Below, in pieces: positions 17,198 to 25,476 of a DNA stretch of 64,000 bases; position 1 is the stretch's first letter; each line of letters opens with the position of its first letter. Under the pieces are notes generated by a model, which made no database searches, was not told the DNA's origin, and saw only the letters and a list, made by a program, of their open reading frames with translations. Both the position numbers and the translations under genes were made by a program. This DNA is from Phycisphaerae bacterium (GTDB lineage: Bacteria > Planctomycetota > Phycisphaerae > UBA1845 > Fen-1342), in contig JAGNKU010000019.1 of the NCBI GenBank assembly GCA_017999985.1, positions 31,505-95,504 of the forward strand, in the 5' to 3' direction.

Positions 17198-19582
17198 TCA
17201 CTTCGCCCCGATCGCCAGCCCGATCTTGTCCACCAGCGCGGACGCCGTGTACGGCTTGTGCACGAAGCCCGCGAGCGGCGCATCGGCGAAGTGCAACGCC
17301 GCCTCCTGCTCGCTGTAGCCGGTCGACACGATCACTTTCACGTCCGGCCGGATCGCCAGCAGGCCGCGGAACACCGCCTCCCCATGCATGCCCGGCATGT
17401 TCATGTCGAGCAGCACCGCGTCGATCTCGTCGGCGTGCGCCTGGAACACTTCCAGGCCGCGCTGGCCATCCTCCGCCGTCAGGACCCGGAGGCCCCGACT
17501 GCTCAGCACGGCGTCGACGACGTCGCGAATTTCCTCCTCGTCATCGATGACTAGCACCGTCGAGCCGCGTGGCAGCCCCGCGCGCCGTCGCTCCGCGATC
17601 GCCCGCTCCGCCTTGGCCGCGATCGCCGGCAGCAGCACGCGAAACACCGTGCCCACGCCCGGCTCACTCCTCACCGTGATGGCGCCACGATGCGCCCGCA
17701 CGATGCCGAGGATCGCCGACAGGCCGAGCCCGCGGCCGGCGAACTTGGTGCTGAAGAACGGATCGAAGATGCGGCTCAGCGTCTCTTTCGACATGCCGCA
17801 ACCGGTGTCACTCACCTCCAAGCAGACATACAGCCCGGGCACCGGCTGCTGGTCCGCGAACTCGCTCGCGACCCGCTCTGCCGAGAGCTCCTCCGCCCAC
17901 GTCGCGACCGAAACCTTGCCCCCCTGCTCGCCAATCGCCTCGGCCGCGTTGATCAGCAGGTTCATGATCACCTGCTGGATCTGCCCGCTGTCCGCCCGCA
18001 CGAGCGGCAACCCCGCGGCGGTGTTGATGTGCAGATCGACGTTCTTCGGGACGGCGGCCACCGCGAACTCCGCCATCTCCTGGACGAGGTTGTTCAGGTC
18101 CATGATCTGCACGTCGCACGTCGCACGGCCCGCATAGGCCAGCATGCGCTTGGTCAGGTCCGTGGCCCGCCGGCCGGCGTTCACGACGCGCTCCAGCAGC
18201 GGCTGCAGCGGCGATTCCGCCGGGAGCCGCTCCTGCGCCAGCGACGCGTTCCCCAGGATGCCCACCAGCAGGTTGTTGAAGTCGTGCGCCACGCCGCCCG
18301 CGAGCACGCCCAGGCTCTCCAGTTTCTGCGACTGGCGCAACTGCGCTTCCAGTCGCTCGCGTTCGGACACGTCCCGCACCAGCGTCACGACGCCCTGCAC
18401 GCCGCCGGCCGCATCGGGCAGCACCGTGTTGTGCCATTCGCAGGTGATCTTCTCACCGTCGCGCTTGCGGCTGACCAGCACAGTCCCGGAGCACGCCTCG
18501 CCCTTCAGCAGCGCCGCGCACATCTGCGCGAAAGCCGCGCGGCTCTCCTCCGGCACGATCAGCTCAGTGGCCAAGCGCCCTGCCGCCTCTTCGGGCGGGT
18601 ACCCGAAGATCGTCGTCGCCGCCGGGTTCCACTCGAGCACGCGGAAATCCGCCGACCAGACCACGTAGCCCAGCGGCATGCGCGCCACCAACGACTCGAA
18701 CCGCGCGTTGGCCGCCTGCACGCGCTCCTCGGCCAGCTTGCGGTCGGTCAGGTCCACCGCGGTCCCGGTACAGCCCACCACGTTGCCGGCGTCGTCGCGC
18801 AACGGAATCGCGTTGATGCTGAGGTGCACCACCGCGCCGTCCTTGCGAACGTGCTGCGTGTCAAACCGCAGCCGCGGCCGGCCCGCCCGCAGTTCGGCCA
18901 GGACCTGCCGCGCGCGCTCCTGCACGGCGGGTGGCACAAAATCGAGCATGGAGCGCCCGAGCATTTCCTCCGGCTCGTAGCCATAAATCGCCCGGGCGGC
19001 GTTGTTCACGAAGGTCCAGCGCCCGTCCAGGTCGACCGACCAGATCAGATCACGCGACGTCTCGACCAGGTTGCGGTACTGGGCCTCACTCTTGAGCAGC
19101 GACTGCTCGGCCCGCGCCCGCTCGGTCACGTCACGCGCAAAGCCCGCCAGGAACTTCGCGTCGCCGTCGCGCAGCACGATCACGCAGGTCTCGAGCTGCA
19201 CGAGGTGCCCGTCCTTGTGACGATGCGACGTCGCGAAGTGGTGCAGGCCGGTGCGCAGATAGCCGCCCCCGTCGCGCAGCGGGCTGGCCACTTCGAGATC
19301 CGTCATCTTCAGACGGAGCAGTTCCTCCGGCGCGTACCCCAGCATCCGGCAGAACGCGTGGTTGACTTCAAGGAAGCGGCAGTCCTCACCCAGTAGAAAG
19401 AACCCGTCCAGCGCGTTCTCGAGCACGGCGGCACTGCGCTCCGCCTGCCGCGTCAGCTCACGCATGCGCTGCGTCTGGGCCACCCCGGCCGCGCGCTCCG
19501 CGGCCACCGCCGCCCGCGCCCGCCACCACAGCGCCGCGAGCACGAGCGACAGCAATCCCAGAGCCAGCGCCGCCCACGCCAT
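17198..19582 (-). CDS. PAS-domain hybrid histidine kinase with C-terminal receiver
   Basis: The 794-residue protein has one N-terminal membrane helix (WAALALGLLSLVLAALWW), a short coiled coil, then three PAS domains (starting near residues 50, 170 and 295, with PAC-type endings such as FLAGFARDVTERARAE). The HisKA box is GGVAHDFNNLL near residue 430 and the ATPase domain has the N and G boxes (MNLLINAAEAI, DTGCGMS, FSTKFAGRGLGLS). A receiver domain occupies the last 120 residues with the phospho-Asp in VLLDMNMPG. It has no obvious sensor domain outside the membrane, so it probably reads a cytoplasmic signal. No separate response regulator gene is adjacent. The next gene upstream on the strand is a Ser/Thr kinase. 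Confidence 0.88.
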   Translation of the reverse strand: MAWAALALGLLSLVLAALWWRARAAVAAERAAGVAQTQRMRELTRQAERSAAVLENALDGFFLLGEDCRFLEVNHAFCRMLGYAPEELLRLKMTDLEVASPLRDGGGYLRTGLHHFATSHRHKDGHLVQLETCVIVLRDGDAKFLAGFARDVTERARAEQSLLKSEAQYRNLVETSRDLIWSVDLDGRWTFVNNAARAIYGYEPEEMLGRSMLDFVPPAVQERARQVLAELRAGRPRLRFDTQHVRKDGAVVHLSINAIPLRDDAGNVVGCTGTAVDLTDRKLAEERVQAANARFESLVARMPLGYVVWSADFRVLEWNPAATTIFGYPPEEAAGRLATELIVPEESRAAFAQMCAALLKGEACSGTVLVSRKRDGEKITCEWHNTVLPDAAGGVQGVVTLVRDVSERERLEAQLRQSQKLESLGVLAGGVAHDFNNLLVGILGNASLAQERLPAESPLQPLLERVVNAGRRATDLTKRMLAYAGRATCDVQIMDLNNLVQEMAEFAVAAVPKNVDLHINTAAGLPLVRADSGQIQQVIMNLLINAAEAIGEQGGKVSVATWAEELSAERVASEFADQQPVPGLYVCLEVSDTGCGMSKETLSRIFDPFFSTKFAGRGLGLSAILGIVRAHRGAITVRSEPGVGTVFRVLLPAIAAKAERAIAERRRAGLPRGSTVLVIDDEEEIRDVVDAVLSSRGLRVLTAEDGQRGLEVFQAHADEIDAVLLDMNMPGMHGEAVFRGLLAIRPDVKVIVSTGYSEQEAALHFADAPLAGFVHKPYTASALVDKIGLAIGAK

Positions 19583-19597
19583 CCTGATGCTCCCTGG

Positions 19598-19620
19598 CCG
19601 CCGGCCAAACCGGCCGGCGG
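19598..19620 (-). terminator. Hairpin between the Ser/Thr kinase and histidine kinase genes
   Basis: A perfect 9-bp GC stem (19598-19606 with 19612-19620) with a 5-base loop lies 40 bases after the Ser/Thr kinase stop on the minus strand. No T-run follows. Confidence 0.35.
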
Positions 19621-19659
19621 ATTCCGCTCTGATGCCTGGCGCGCCTCGGCGACCGGCGT

Positions 19660-22083
19660 CTAGCCGGCCGGTGCCGGCACGGCACCCAGGTCACGGCCGC
19701 GCTGTTCGCACGCGACCGCCTCCGCCTCACATCCCGCGCGGCGTAGCGCCTCCGCTTTCTGCAGCCACGCCGCCGCCTCCATACGTACGTTCGAGTGTTG
19801 CCGCGCCAACTCAATCCGCTTGTCGGCGCAGCGCAGTGCCTCATCGTGATTGCCCGCCTGGAGGTGCATCTCGGCGATGTACTCGTACGCCCGGCCGAGT
19901 CCGTTCCAAAACCGGGTTTCCTCCAGGGCGTTCAACGCCATTGTAAACTCATGCTTCGCGTCTGCAAAATGTCCTTGCTGCGCTGCGCAGCGCCCCAGGT
20001 GCATGTGCGTGGTGCCCACGCTGGTCCGACCTTCGGTTTCCCGGGCCAGCGCCAGCGCGCGCTGGTAATAGGACCTGGCTTCGTCGTAGCGCTGTTGCTC
20101 GGCGAGGACATTGCCCATCCCATTGTATGGCCCCACCAGCAGCGTCAGTCCACCGTACGCGCGATGCGCTTCAATGGCCCGTAAAAACGCCTTTTCCGCG
20201 TCCGCCAGCCGTCCCCGGCGGAAAAGCACGAACCCCAGGTTGTTCGATATTTGCGCGTGCTCGGTCGCGAGACCCAGTTGTTCCGCCATCGCCCCCGCCT
20301 GCACGAACTGCGTCTCCGCAGCTTCGTAGTTGCCCCGGAAGTAGTTCATGGCACCCAGGTTTGCGAGCGCCTCGACCTGCCGCCGCACGTCACCCCACTG
20401 CCGCGCCAGGGCCTCCTGCCGACGATGATGCACTTCCGCGTCGTCGTAACGCCCGATACGCGCGAGACACACGCCCACGAAGCCGATCGCCTCGGCGAAT
20501 TCCGGCGCCAACCGCACGGCTTCCTCGCCCAGCGCGATGGCATGCTCATACTCCCCGCGCAGGTACGCCTGCTTCGCCAGCACGAACTTCTCGCGGGCCC
20601 CCAGCGTGACCGCCCGCGGACGCTCACCCTCCCGCCGCCCCAGCCCCAGCACGTGCGCCAGCCGCTCGAACAAGGCGCGCTCCAGCTTCGGCAACTCGAC
20701 CAGCTCCCCCTCGACGCGCGCCACGCGCTCCGGCGTGCCGCGCCCGCTCCGCAGCGCTTCCATCCACAGGATGACACGCTCCCCCGCGCGCTGAAACCGT
20801 CCGGTCACAATCGTCGCCGCCCCGACCAACCGCCCCGCCTCGCGCAGCCGCTCGGTGGCTCCGGCGAGGGTGCCAGCCTCCATCCGCTGGACCATGGCCA
20901 CGAGACCGTCCTGGTCCGCAACGTACACGTCCGGCGCCTCAGCCAGCGCCCGTGACAGATAGTTCGCCACCGCATAGCCAAGCCAATCATCGTCGGGCGT
21001 GTCCCGCTCGTTCGCAAAGGGCAGCACCCCGACGCCGCGCGGCTGCAACTTGTCCAGTTGAACCACCGGCCGCCGCCGCACGGACTCATCCGCGGGCAGC
21101 TTCAAGCGTGTCGTCAGCTCCGCCGCACTCTCGAATCGCTCCCCGGGTTCAATGGCCAGCAGCCGGAGGAGCACGGCGACCAGCCAGGGCGGAACTTCTT
21201 CCGTCAACTCCTCCGGCCACGCGACCCGCTGGCACTGCAGGTCCATGAGCCGCTGAAAAACCTGGCTGCCGGCATGCGGCAGACGCCCGGTGAGCAGATG
21301 GAACAGCGCCGCGCCCAGGGAGTACAGGTCTGCGGGTGGCCCCACCTGGACATCCGTGCGAAACACCTCGGGCGCGGCGTAGCCCAGCGTGCCGGCCGGC
21401 GAGCCCGCCCCCACGGCAACGTCGACGCGTTCGTGCGCCAGGGTGGCCACGCCGAGGTCCGCCACGCGTACGCGCCCGTCAGTGCCCAGGATGAGATTTC
21501 CGGGCTTGATGTCGCGATGGAGTATGCCAGCCCGATGAATGGCGGCCAGTCCGTCGGCCGCGTCGGTGCCGACCCGCACGGCCTGAAGCCAGTTCAGACG
21601 TTGCTTGGCCGCGAGAATCTCCGCCAGGTTCACACCATCGACATACTCCATCACGAAGTACCAGACCCCGTGCACCACGTCGCAGTCGAGCACACGCACC
21701 ACGTTCGGATCATCCACCGAGAATCCGGCGCGCGCCTCAGTGCGCAGACGGCGCACTGCGTTGTCCGCGGCGTCTCCGATGCGGTGCGGGAGAATCTTCA
21801 CGACGCAGGGGTGGCCGAGGTACTCGTGCTCCGCGAGATAGCTGATGCCGTGCGCACCCTCGCCCAGCCGCTCGATCAGGCGGTACTTGTTGCGCAGCAC
21901 CCCACCTGGCGCGATGGCCCCTAGCAGCGCCGGCGCGCCCATGAGCGGTCCCCGCGTGACTTGTCTGGGCTGCGGCCGCAGAAACCCGCACGCCCGGCAG
22001 CGTTCCAGACGCTCGGTTACCGGCTGGACGCTGTCGCGCTCGCCGCAGTGCCCACACCGGCGGGCTGTCGACTCGACATCCAT
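19660..22083 (-). CDS. Ser/Thr protein kinase with N-terminal zinc-ribbon-like segment, TolB-like region and TPRs
   Basis: The 807-residue protein opens with two Cys pairs (CGHC at residue 10 and CRAC at 29) that resemble a zinc ribbon. The kinase domain runs from about 67 to 335: glycine loop LGEGAHGIS, Lys96, catalytic HRDIKPGN with Asp191, then a DLG variant in place of DFG (VADLGVA), and APE. Residues about 350-470 resemble the TolB-like/FlgO-like sensor part of bacterial kinases and cyclases (GVGVLPFANERD). The rest is about eight TPR-like repeats. No membrane helix is obvious, so it is probably cytoplasmic. It may phosphorylate or scaffold partners bound by the TPRs; targets are unknown. 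Confidence 0.87.
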   Translation of the reverse strand: MDVESTARRCGHCGERDSVQPVTERLERCRACGFLRPQPRQVTRGPLMGAPALLGAIAPGGVLRNKYRLIERLGEGAHGISYLAEHEYLGHPCVVKILPHRIGDAADNAVRRLRTEARAGFSVDDPNVVRVLDCDVVHGVWYFVMEYVDGVNLAEILAAKQRLNWLQAVRVGTDAADGLAAIHRAGILHRDIKPGNLILGTDGRVRVADLGVATLAHERVDVAVGAGSPAGTLGYAAPEVFRTDVQVGPPADLYSLGAALFHLLTGRLPHAGSQVFQRLMDLQCQRVAWPEELTEEVPPWLVAVLLRLLAIEPGERFESAAELTTRLKLPADESVRRRPVVQLDKLQPRGVGVLPFANERDTPDDDWLGYAVANYLSRALAEAPDVYVADQDGLVAMVQRMEAGTLAGATERLREAGRLVGAATIVTGRFQRAGERVILWMEALRSGRGTPERVARVEGELVELPKLERALFERLAHVLGLGRREGERPRAVTLGAREKFVLAKQAYLRGEYEHAIALGEEAVRLAPEFAEAIGFVGVCLARIGRYDDAEVHHRRQEALARQWGDVRRQVEALANLGAMNYFRGNYEAAETQFVQAGAMAEQLGLATEHAQISNNLGFVLFRRGRLADAEKAFLRAIEAHRAYGGLTLLVGPYNGMGNVLAEQQRYDEARSYYQRALALARETEGRTSVGTTHMHLGRCAAQQGHFADAKHEFTMALNALEETRFWNGLGRAYEYIAEMHLQAGNHDEALRCADKRIELARQHSNVRMEAAAWLQKAEALRRAGCEAEAVACEQRGRDLGAVPAPAG

Positions 22084-22158
22084 GGGCGCCTCAGAGCGGG
22101 GCAGGGCGCGCGCGGGCTCGCGAACGCCGTGCGAGCGATAAGAATTCTGCCAAGGTGC

Positions 22159-22187
22159 TTGACATGCATTTATTATCGGTATATTTT
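22159..22187 (+). promoter_or_regulatory. Near-consensus sigma70 promoter without an annotated gene downstream
   Basis: TTGACA (22159-22164) and TATTTT (22182-22187) are separated by exactly 17 bases. This is the best match to the consensus that I saw in the window. It points rightwards into a region with no recognised gene, and towards the 3' end of the convergent GH20 gene. Confidence 0.65.
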
Positions 22188-22388
22188 ACACTTACGAGCG
22201 AGTAGCAGTTTCTGCCGGTATGAATTGAATCCGTGTGCGCACCAGCGGTTAATGTGCATGCGGGCCTGTGAGCGTTCCCGGTCGAGCGCCGGCTGGCGTT
22301 TATTTCGCCGATGGCTTTCGGCGCATGTGTTTTCATATCAGTGGGTTGCGCGTCTTCAGACGCAAGACCCCAGGCATGGAGAACCGCG

Positions 22389-22466
22389 ATGTACGCCTGT
22401 GTCCAAGTCCTCATGAACTTCGTGCTCGATTATCTCGCGTCATTCATCGACAACATCACCTGCTGA
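22389..22466 (+). CDS. Candidate 25-residue small open frame
   Basis: An ATG at 22389 has GGAG seven bases upstream and opens a frame for a hydrophobic peptide starting MYACVQVLMNFVLDYL and ending with Cys before TGA. It lies about 195 bases downstream of the strong promoter. It is supported only by the promoter and the ribosome site. A competing frame (22268-22531, GTG start, up to 87 residues) overlaps it and has no good ribosome site. The transcript could equally be non-coding. Confidence 0.3.
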   Translation: MYACVQVLMNFVLDYLASFIDNITC

Positions 22467-22580
22467 CCAGCGCTGCGACCATGCTTGAAGTCATTACCGA
22501 CATCGACGATCTCGTCATCGATCAGCGCTGATCACGTCTGGCGACGGCCAGCAGATCATACGGCCCACTCCTGAGCCGGT

Positions 22581-22630
22581 CGGCGTATGTGGAACTGAAT
22601 CATACGCCGGGCGAGTTGACCTGTAGTTCC
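22581..22630 (+). ncRNA. Possible H-type pseudoknot near the end of the orphan transcript
   Basis: A perfect 9-bp stem (22581-22589 with 22601-22609) encloses an 11-base loop containing GGAACT (22591-22596), which is complementary to AGTTCC at 22625-22630. Together they can form a pseudoknot. Whether it is transcribed is not shown. Confidence 0.3.
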
Positions 22631-22667
22631 AGCGACAAGCGTTGTTAACCGCAGCAGCGGCAGGTGT

Positions 22668-24170
22668 TTATGTGCGCACCGCGGTGCGCCATGCCGCCTG
22701 ATCGCCAGGTATATACGCCGCGTGCGTCAGCGTCTCGAACGCCGGACGGCAAGCCGAATCCGCTGGCAAGGCGCGCAAATCCACGCTTACGCGCTGTACA
22801 CGTTCTACCAATCTTTCCAGCCGGCACAAGTCTGCGGCTGAACCGCCGCGCTCCGCCGCCCGCGCCAGGCCGGGCCGCAGCCGGCCCAGCAACGCAGGTC
22901 CATCGTCGAGAGCCGCCGCGGCATCCGCGATCCGACCTTCCGCGTACGCCCGGTACGCGTTCTCTGCCAGCCGGACCCAGAGCACCGCCGCGCGGTGCAA
23001 TTCGGCCACGAAATGCAGCGGGTCACCGGGCGGCAGCGCGGCGTCGGCCTCGTCGCACAGGCGCAGAATCTCATCACCCGGGTGCCCGCACGCCTCGTCG
23101 CGCCAGGCCTGCCACAAATAGAACGGGTTTGCGCGGAAAACGAAGGCATCCCGGAATTGCCGCCCGCTTCCGGGTTTCAGCAACACTGATATCCCGGGGA
23201 TGCGGTTGCCCAACAGCTCCGCAGCGCGAGCATAGCCGGGGCCACCCTCCGCGGCCAGCGCCACGGACCAGTCCATGCCCGCCGTCAGTCGCTGGCCCGC
23301 CGCGTAAATCAGGGGCAACACGGTGTCATACGACGAGAAATGCGTGGCGATCCACGTGGTCACGAGCACGCCCAAGGCCCCAGCGGCGCGGGCGTCTGCG
23401 GCGTGCTCGTCAACATTCGCTTGCGACTCGCGCAGGAAGCACCAACCAGCAAAGTACGTCTGGAGGGCCGGACAGCAGACCACGTCGAAGCCGTGCCGGC
23501 GGAACAGCGCAGTGCTCTCGGCCGGTCGCTGGGTGTACTGCCAGTCGAAGATGACCGTGGCGCGTGGAATCGCCGGCAGGGCCTCCGGGTGCTGCAGCAG
23601 CATGTCGCCCCACAGGCACGGCCGCCGGCCACGGTCGAGCACCATCTGGCATAGCGGCCCGAAGTGTTCCGCGTAGAGTCCGCCGGCCCCCACCGCTTTC
23701 ACCCGCGCGGCACATTGCTTGCATTGGCCGAGCTGGCGCGTCTCGTCGCCGCCGAGGTGCACCCACTCGTCATCAAACGCGGCCAGGGTGTCCTCGATAA
23801 GCCCGCGAACGAACGCCGTGCACTCCGGCCGCGTCGCGCACATCTGTGCGCCCCAGCCATCCGTCGGCCCCTCGCTGAGCCACTGTCCGCCCTCTGCGCG
23901 CATGAACCCTTCCATGTGGCCAAGCGTGTTGAGGAACGGGACCAGGCGCAGACCGCCGCCGAGCTTCGCGCGGACCCGCCGCAGCAGCTCGGGCGTCAGG
24001 CATCCTGGGCCAGCGGCCCACGGTGCCGACGCGTACGCGAAGCGGTGCTCCAGGTAGAGCCCCACCGCGTTGTAGCCCGCGGCGCGCGAGCGCTGCAGCA
24101 TCTCCGTCAGCACATCCAGACGCGGCGACTGCTCGCGGGCAATATCGTACATCCAGCCGAGGAATTTCAT
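22668..24170 (-). CDS. Family 20-like glycoside hydrolase (beta-N-acetylhexosaminidase type), cytoplasmic
   Basis: The 500-residue protein has a TIM-barrel pattern and the catalytic motif of GH20 enzymes, HLGGDE (Asp-Glu pair near residues 143-144), preceded by LVPFLNTLGHMEGFM and followed by LWGDMLL. GH20 enzymes cleave terminal N-acetylglucosamine or N-acetylgalactosamine by substrate-assisted catalysis. No signal peptide is present, so it may work on imported or recycled amino sugars such as wall fragments. The C-terminal 150 residues are helical and of unknown role. It lies 126 bases downstream of queA on the same strand. Start chosen at the first ATG; no strong ribosome site is seen. Confidence 0.75.
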   Translation of the reverse strand: MKFLGWMYDIAREQSPRLDVLTEMLQRSRAAGYNAVGLYLEHRFAYASAPWAAGPGCLTPELLRRVRAKLGGGLRLVPFLNTLGHMEGFMRAEGGQWLSEGPTDGWGAQMCATRPECTAFVRGLIEDTLAAFDDEWVHLGGDETRQLGQCKQCAARVKAVGAGGLYAEHFGPLCQMVLDRGRRPCLWGDMLLQHPEALPAIPRATVIFDWQYTQRPAESTALFRRHGFDVVCCPALQTYFAGWCFLRESQANVDEHAADARAAGALGVLVTTWIATHFSSYDTVLPLIYAAGQRLTAGMDWSVALAAEGGPGYARAAELLGNRIPGISVLLKPGSGRQFRDAFVFRANPFYLWQAWRDEACGHPGDEILRLCDEADAALPPGDPLHFVAELHRAAVLWVRLAENAYRAYAEGRIADAAAALDDGPALLGRLRPGLARAAERGGSAADLCRLERLVERVQRVSVDLRALPADSACRPAFETLTHAAYIPGDQAAWRTAVRT

Positions 24171-24296
24171 GCCGCGATTCTATGGCGCACTACGGCCCCG
24201 CAGGAATGCCGCCCCAGTACCCGACACCCGCTTTTTCCTGCGCGGCGGCCGCGCTGCCGGACAACGGTCGGCACATCTGCCCCGGCCACTCCACCG

Positions 24297-25376
24297 CTAC
24301 AGAATCAACATCGCGTCGCCGTAGCTGTAAAACCGGTAGCGCTCCGCAATCGCCGCCGCGTATGCCGCCCTTATCAACTCCGGCGACGCAAACGCCATCA
24401 CGAGCGCCAGGAGCGTGCTGCCCGGCAGATGGAAATTCGTAATCAGGTGGTCGACGTGGCGAAATCGGTATGGCGGATAGATGAAGATGTCGGTCCACGC
24501 CGACTGCGCCTGGTCGATGGCGTCTGCCGCGACGTCCAGCCCTCCTTCCGGCAGCGATTCCAGTACGCGGGCCGCCGTAGTACCGACCGCGACGAGGCGC
24601 TGCCCACCGACCCGCGCGCCGCGCAGCGTCGTCAGCGCGGACGGCGTGACCTCGTACCACTCGGCGTGCATGCGATGCTGCGCCAGGTCCTCGGCTTCGA
24701 TCGGCACAAACGTCCCCGCGCCAACGTGCAGCGTGACGCTCGCGCGCTGCACGCCACGGCGCGCCAGCTCCGCGAGGAGCCCGGGTGTGAAATGCAGGCC
24801 TGCCGTCGGCGCCGCCACCGCACCCGGCCGCGCTGCATACACCGTCTGATACCGCTCGGCGTCTGCCGCGTCCGGGGCCCCATGGCCGTTGGCGCCGCGG
24901 TGAATGTACGGCGGCAGCGGCGTCTGTCCGACCTGTGCCAGCCAGGCCAGCGGATCGACCGCCGGATCCGGCCGCACCAGCCACTCACCGCGCTCCAGAC
25001 GCGCCATGATCACGAGCCGCACGTCACTATCCGGCGACAACAGCGCCTCGCCGACCCTCAGCCGCGCGGCCGGCTTGAGCATGACTTGCCAGGCATCGGC
25101 CGCAACGTGGAGAAAGAGCCCTTCAATGCGTCCGCCGCTCACGCGCCGACAGAAGAAGCGCGCCGGAATGACGCGTGTGTCGTTCAGCACGAGGCAGTCG
25201 CGCGCGGTGAGGTGAGTGCCGATGTCGCGGAACGCGCAATGGGTAATGCGGCCGCTTGCCCGGTCGAGCACCAGCAGGCGCGACGCGTCACGCGGCTCGA
25301 CCGGCCGCTGGGCAATCAGCTCAGAGGGAAGGTCATACTGCAGCTCCGACAATCGCACGGCAGAAGCACCTGTCAT
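24297..25376 (-). CDS. queA: S-adenosylmethionine:tRNA ribosyltransferase-isomerase
   Basis: QueA transfers and isomerises the ribosyl part of AdoMet onto 7-aminomethyl-deazaguanine in tRNA, making epoxyqueuosine. The 359-residue length is normal. Family motifs are clear: YDLPSELIAQRPVEPRDASRLL at the start, NDTRVIPARF, AAPTAGLHFTPGLL, LHVGAGTFVPIE, GTTAARVLES and TNFHLPGSTLLALVMAFA near the end. I chose the ATG at 25376, which brings the protein to the family's usual start; the frame extends further upstream into the promoter region of the divergent gene. Other queuosine genes are not in this window. Confidence 0.95.
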   Translation of the reverse strand: MTGASAVRLSELQYDLPSELIAQRPVEPRDASRLLVLDRASGRITHCAFRDIGTHLTARDCLVLNDTRVIPARFFCRRVSGGRIEGLFLHVAADAWQVMLKPAARLRVGEALLSPDSDVRLVIMARLERGEWLVRPDPAVDPLAWLAQVGQTPLPPYIHRGANGHGAPDAADAERYQTVYAARPGAVAAPTAGLHFTPGLLAELARRGVQRASVTLHVGAGTFVPIEAEDLAQHRMHAEWYEVTPSALTTLRGARVGGQRLVAVGTTAARVLESLPEGGLDVAADAIDQAQSAWTDIFIYPPYRFRHVDHLITNFHLPGSTLLALVMAFASPELIRAAYAAAIAERYRFYSYGDAMLIL

Positions 25377-25404
25377 TACACGCGGCCAACTCCCGCACGC
25401 CGCA

Positions 25405-25433
25405 TTGGCGGCACCCACTTGCGTAGTTATACT
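25405..25433 (+). promoter_or_regulatory. Likely sigma70-type promoter for the alanine racemase homologue
   Basis: TTGGCG (25405-25410) and TATACT (25428-25433) are separated by 17 bases, 43 bases before the start codon at 25477. It sits in the 100-base divergent region between this gene and queA. Confidence 0.5.
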
Positions 25434-25476
25434 GCATACGGGAGACACGGAGGTCCACTGAAGTAGTGAAGACTCT

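Larger units (their letters stand above)
22084..22667. other. Gene-poor 584-base stretch with promoter and possible structured transcript
   Basis: The left part (22140-22260) is clearly richer in A+T than its surroundings and holds a near-consensus rightward promoter. Downstream I find a short hairpin around 22347-22370 (stem GCGTC, loop TTCA), several small open frames, and a perfect 9-bp hairpin at 22581-22609. No known protein or RNA family was recognised. Confidence 0.55.

Noticed and set aside
22268..22531. An 87-residue frame downstream of the orphan promoter
   Set aside because: It starts at GTG without a good ribosome site and has no recognisable pattern; I keep only the smaller ATG frame as a low-confidence candidate.
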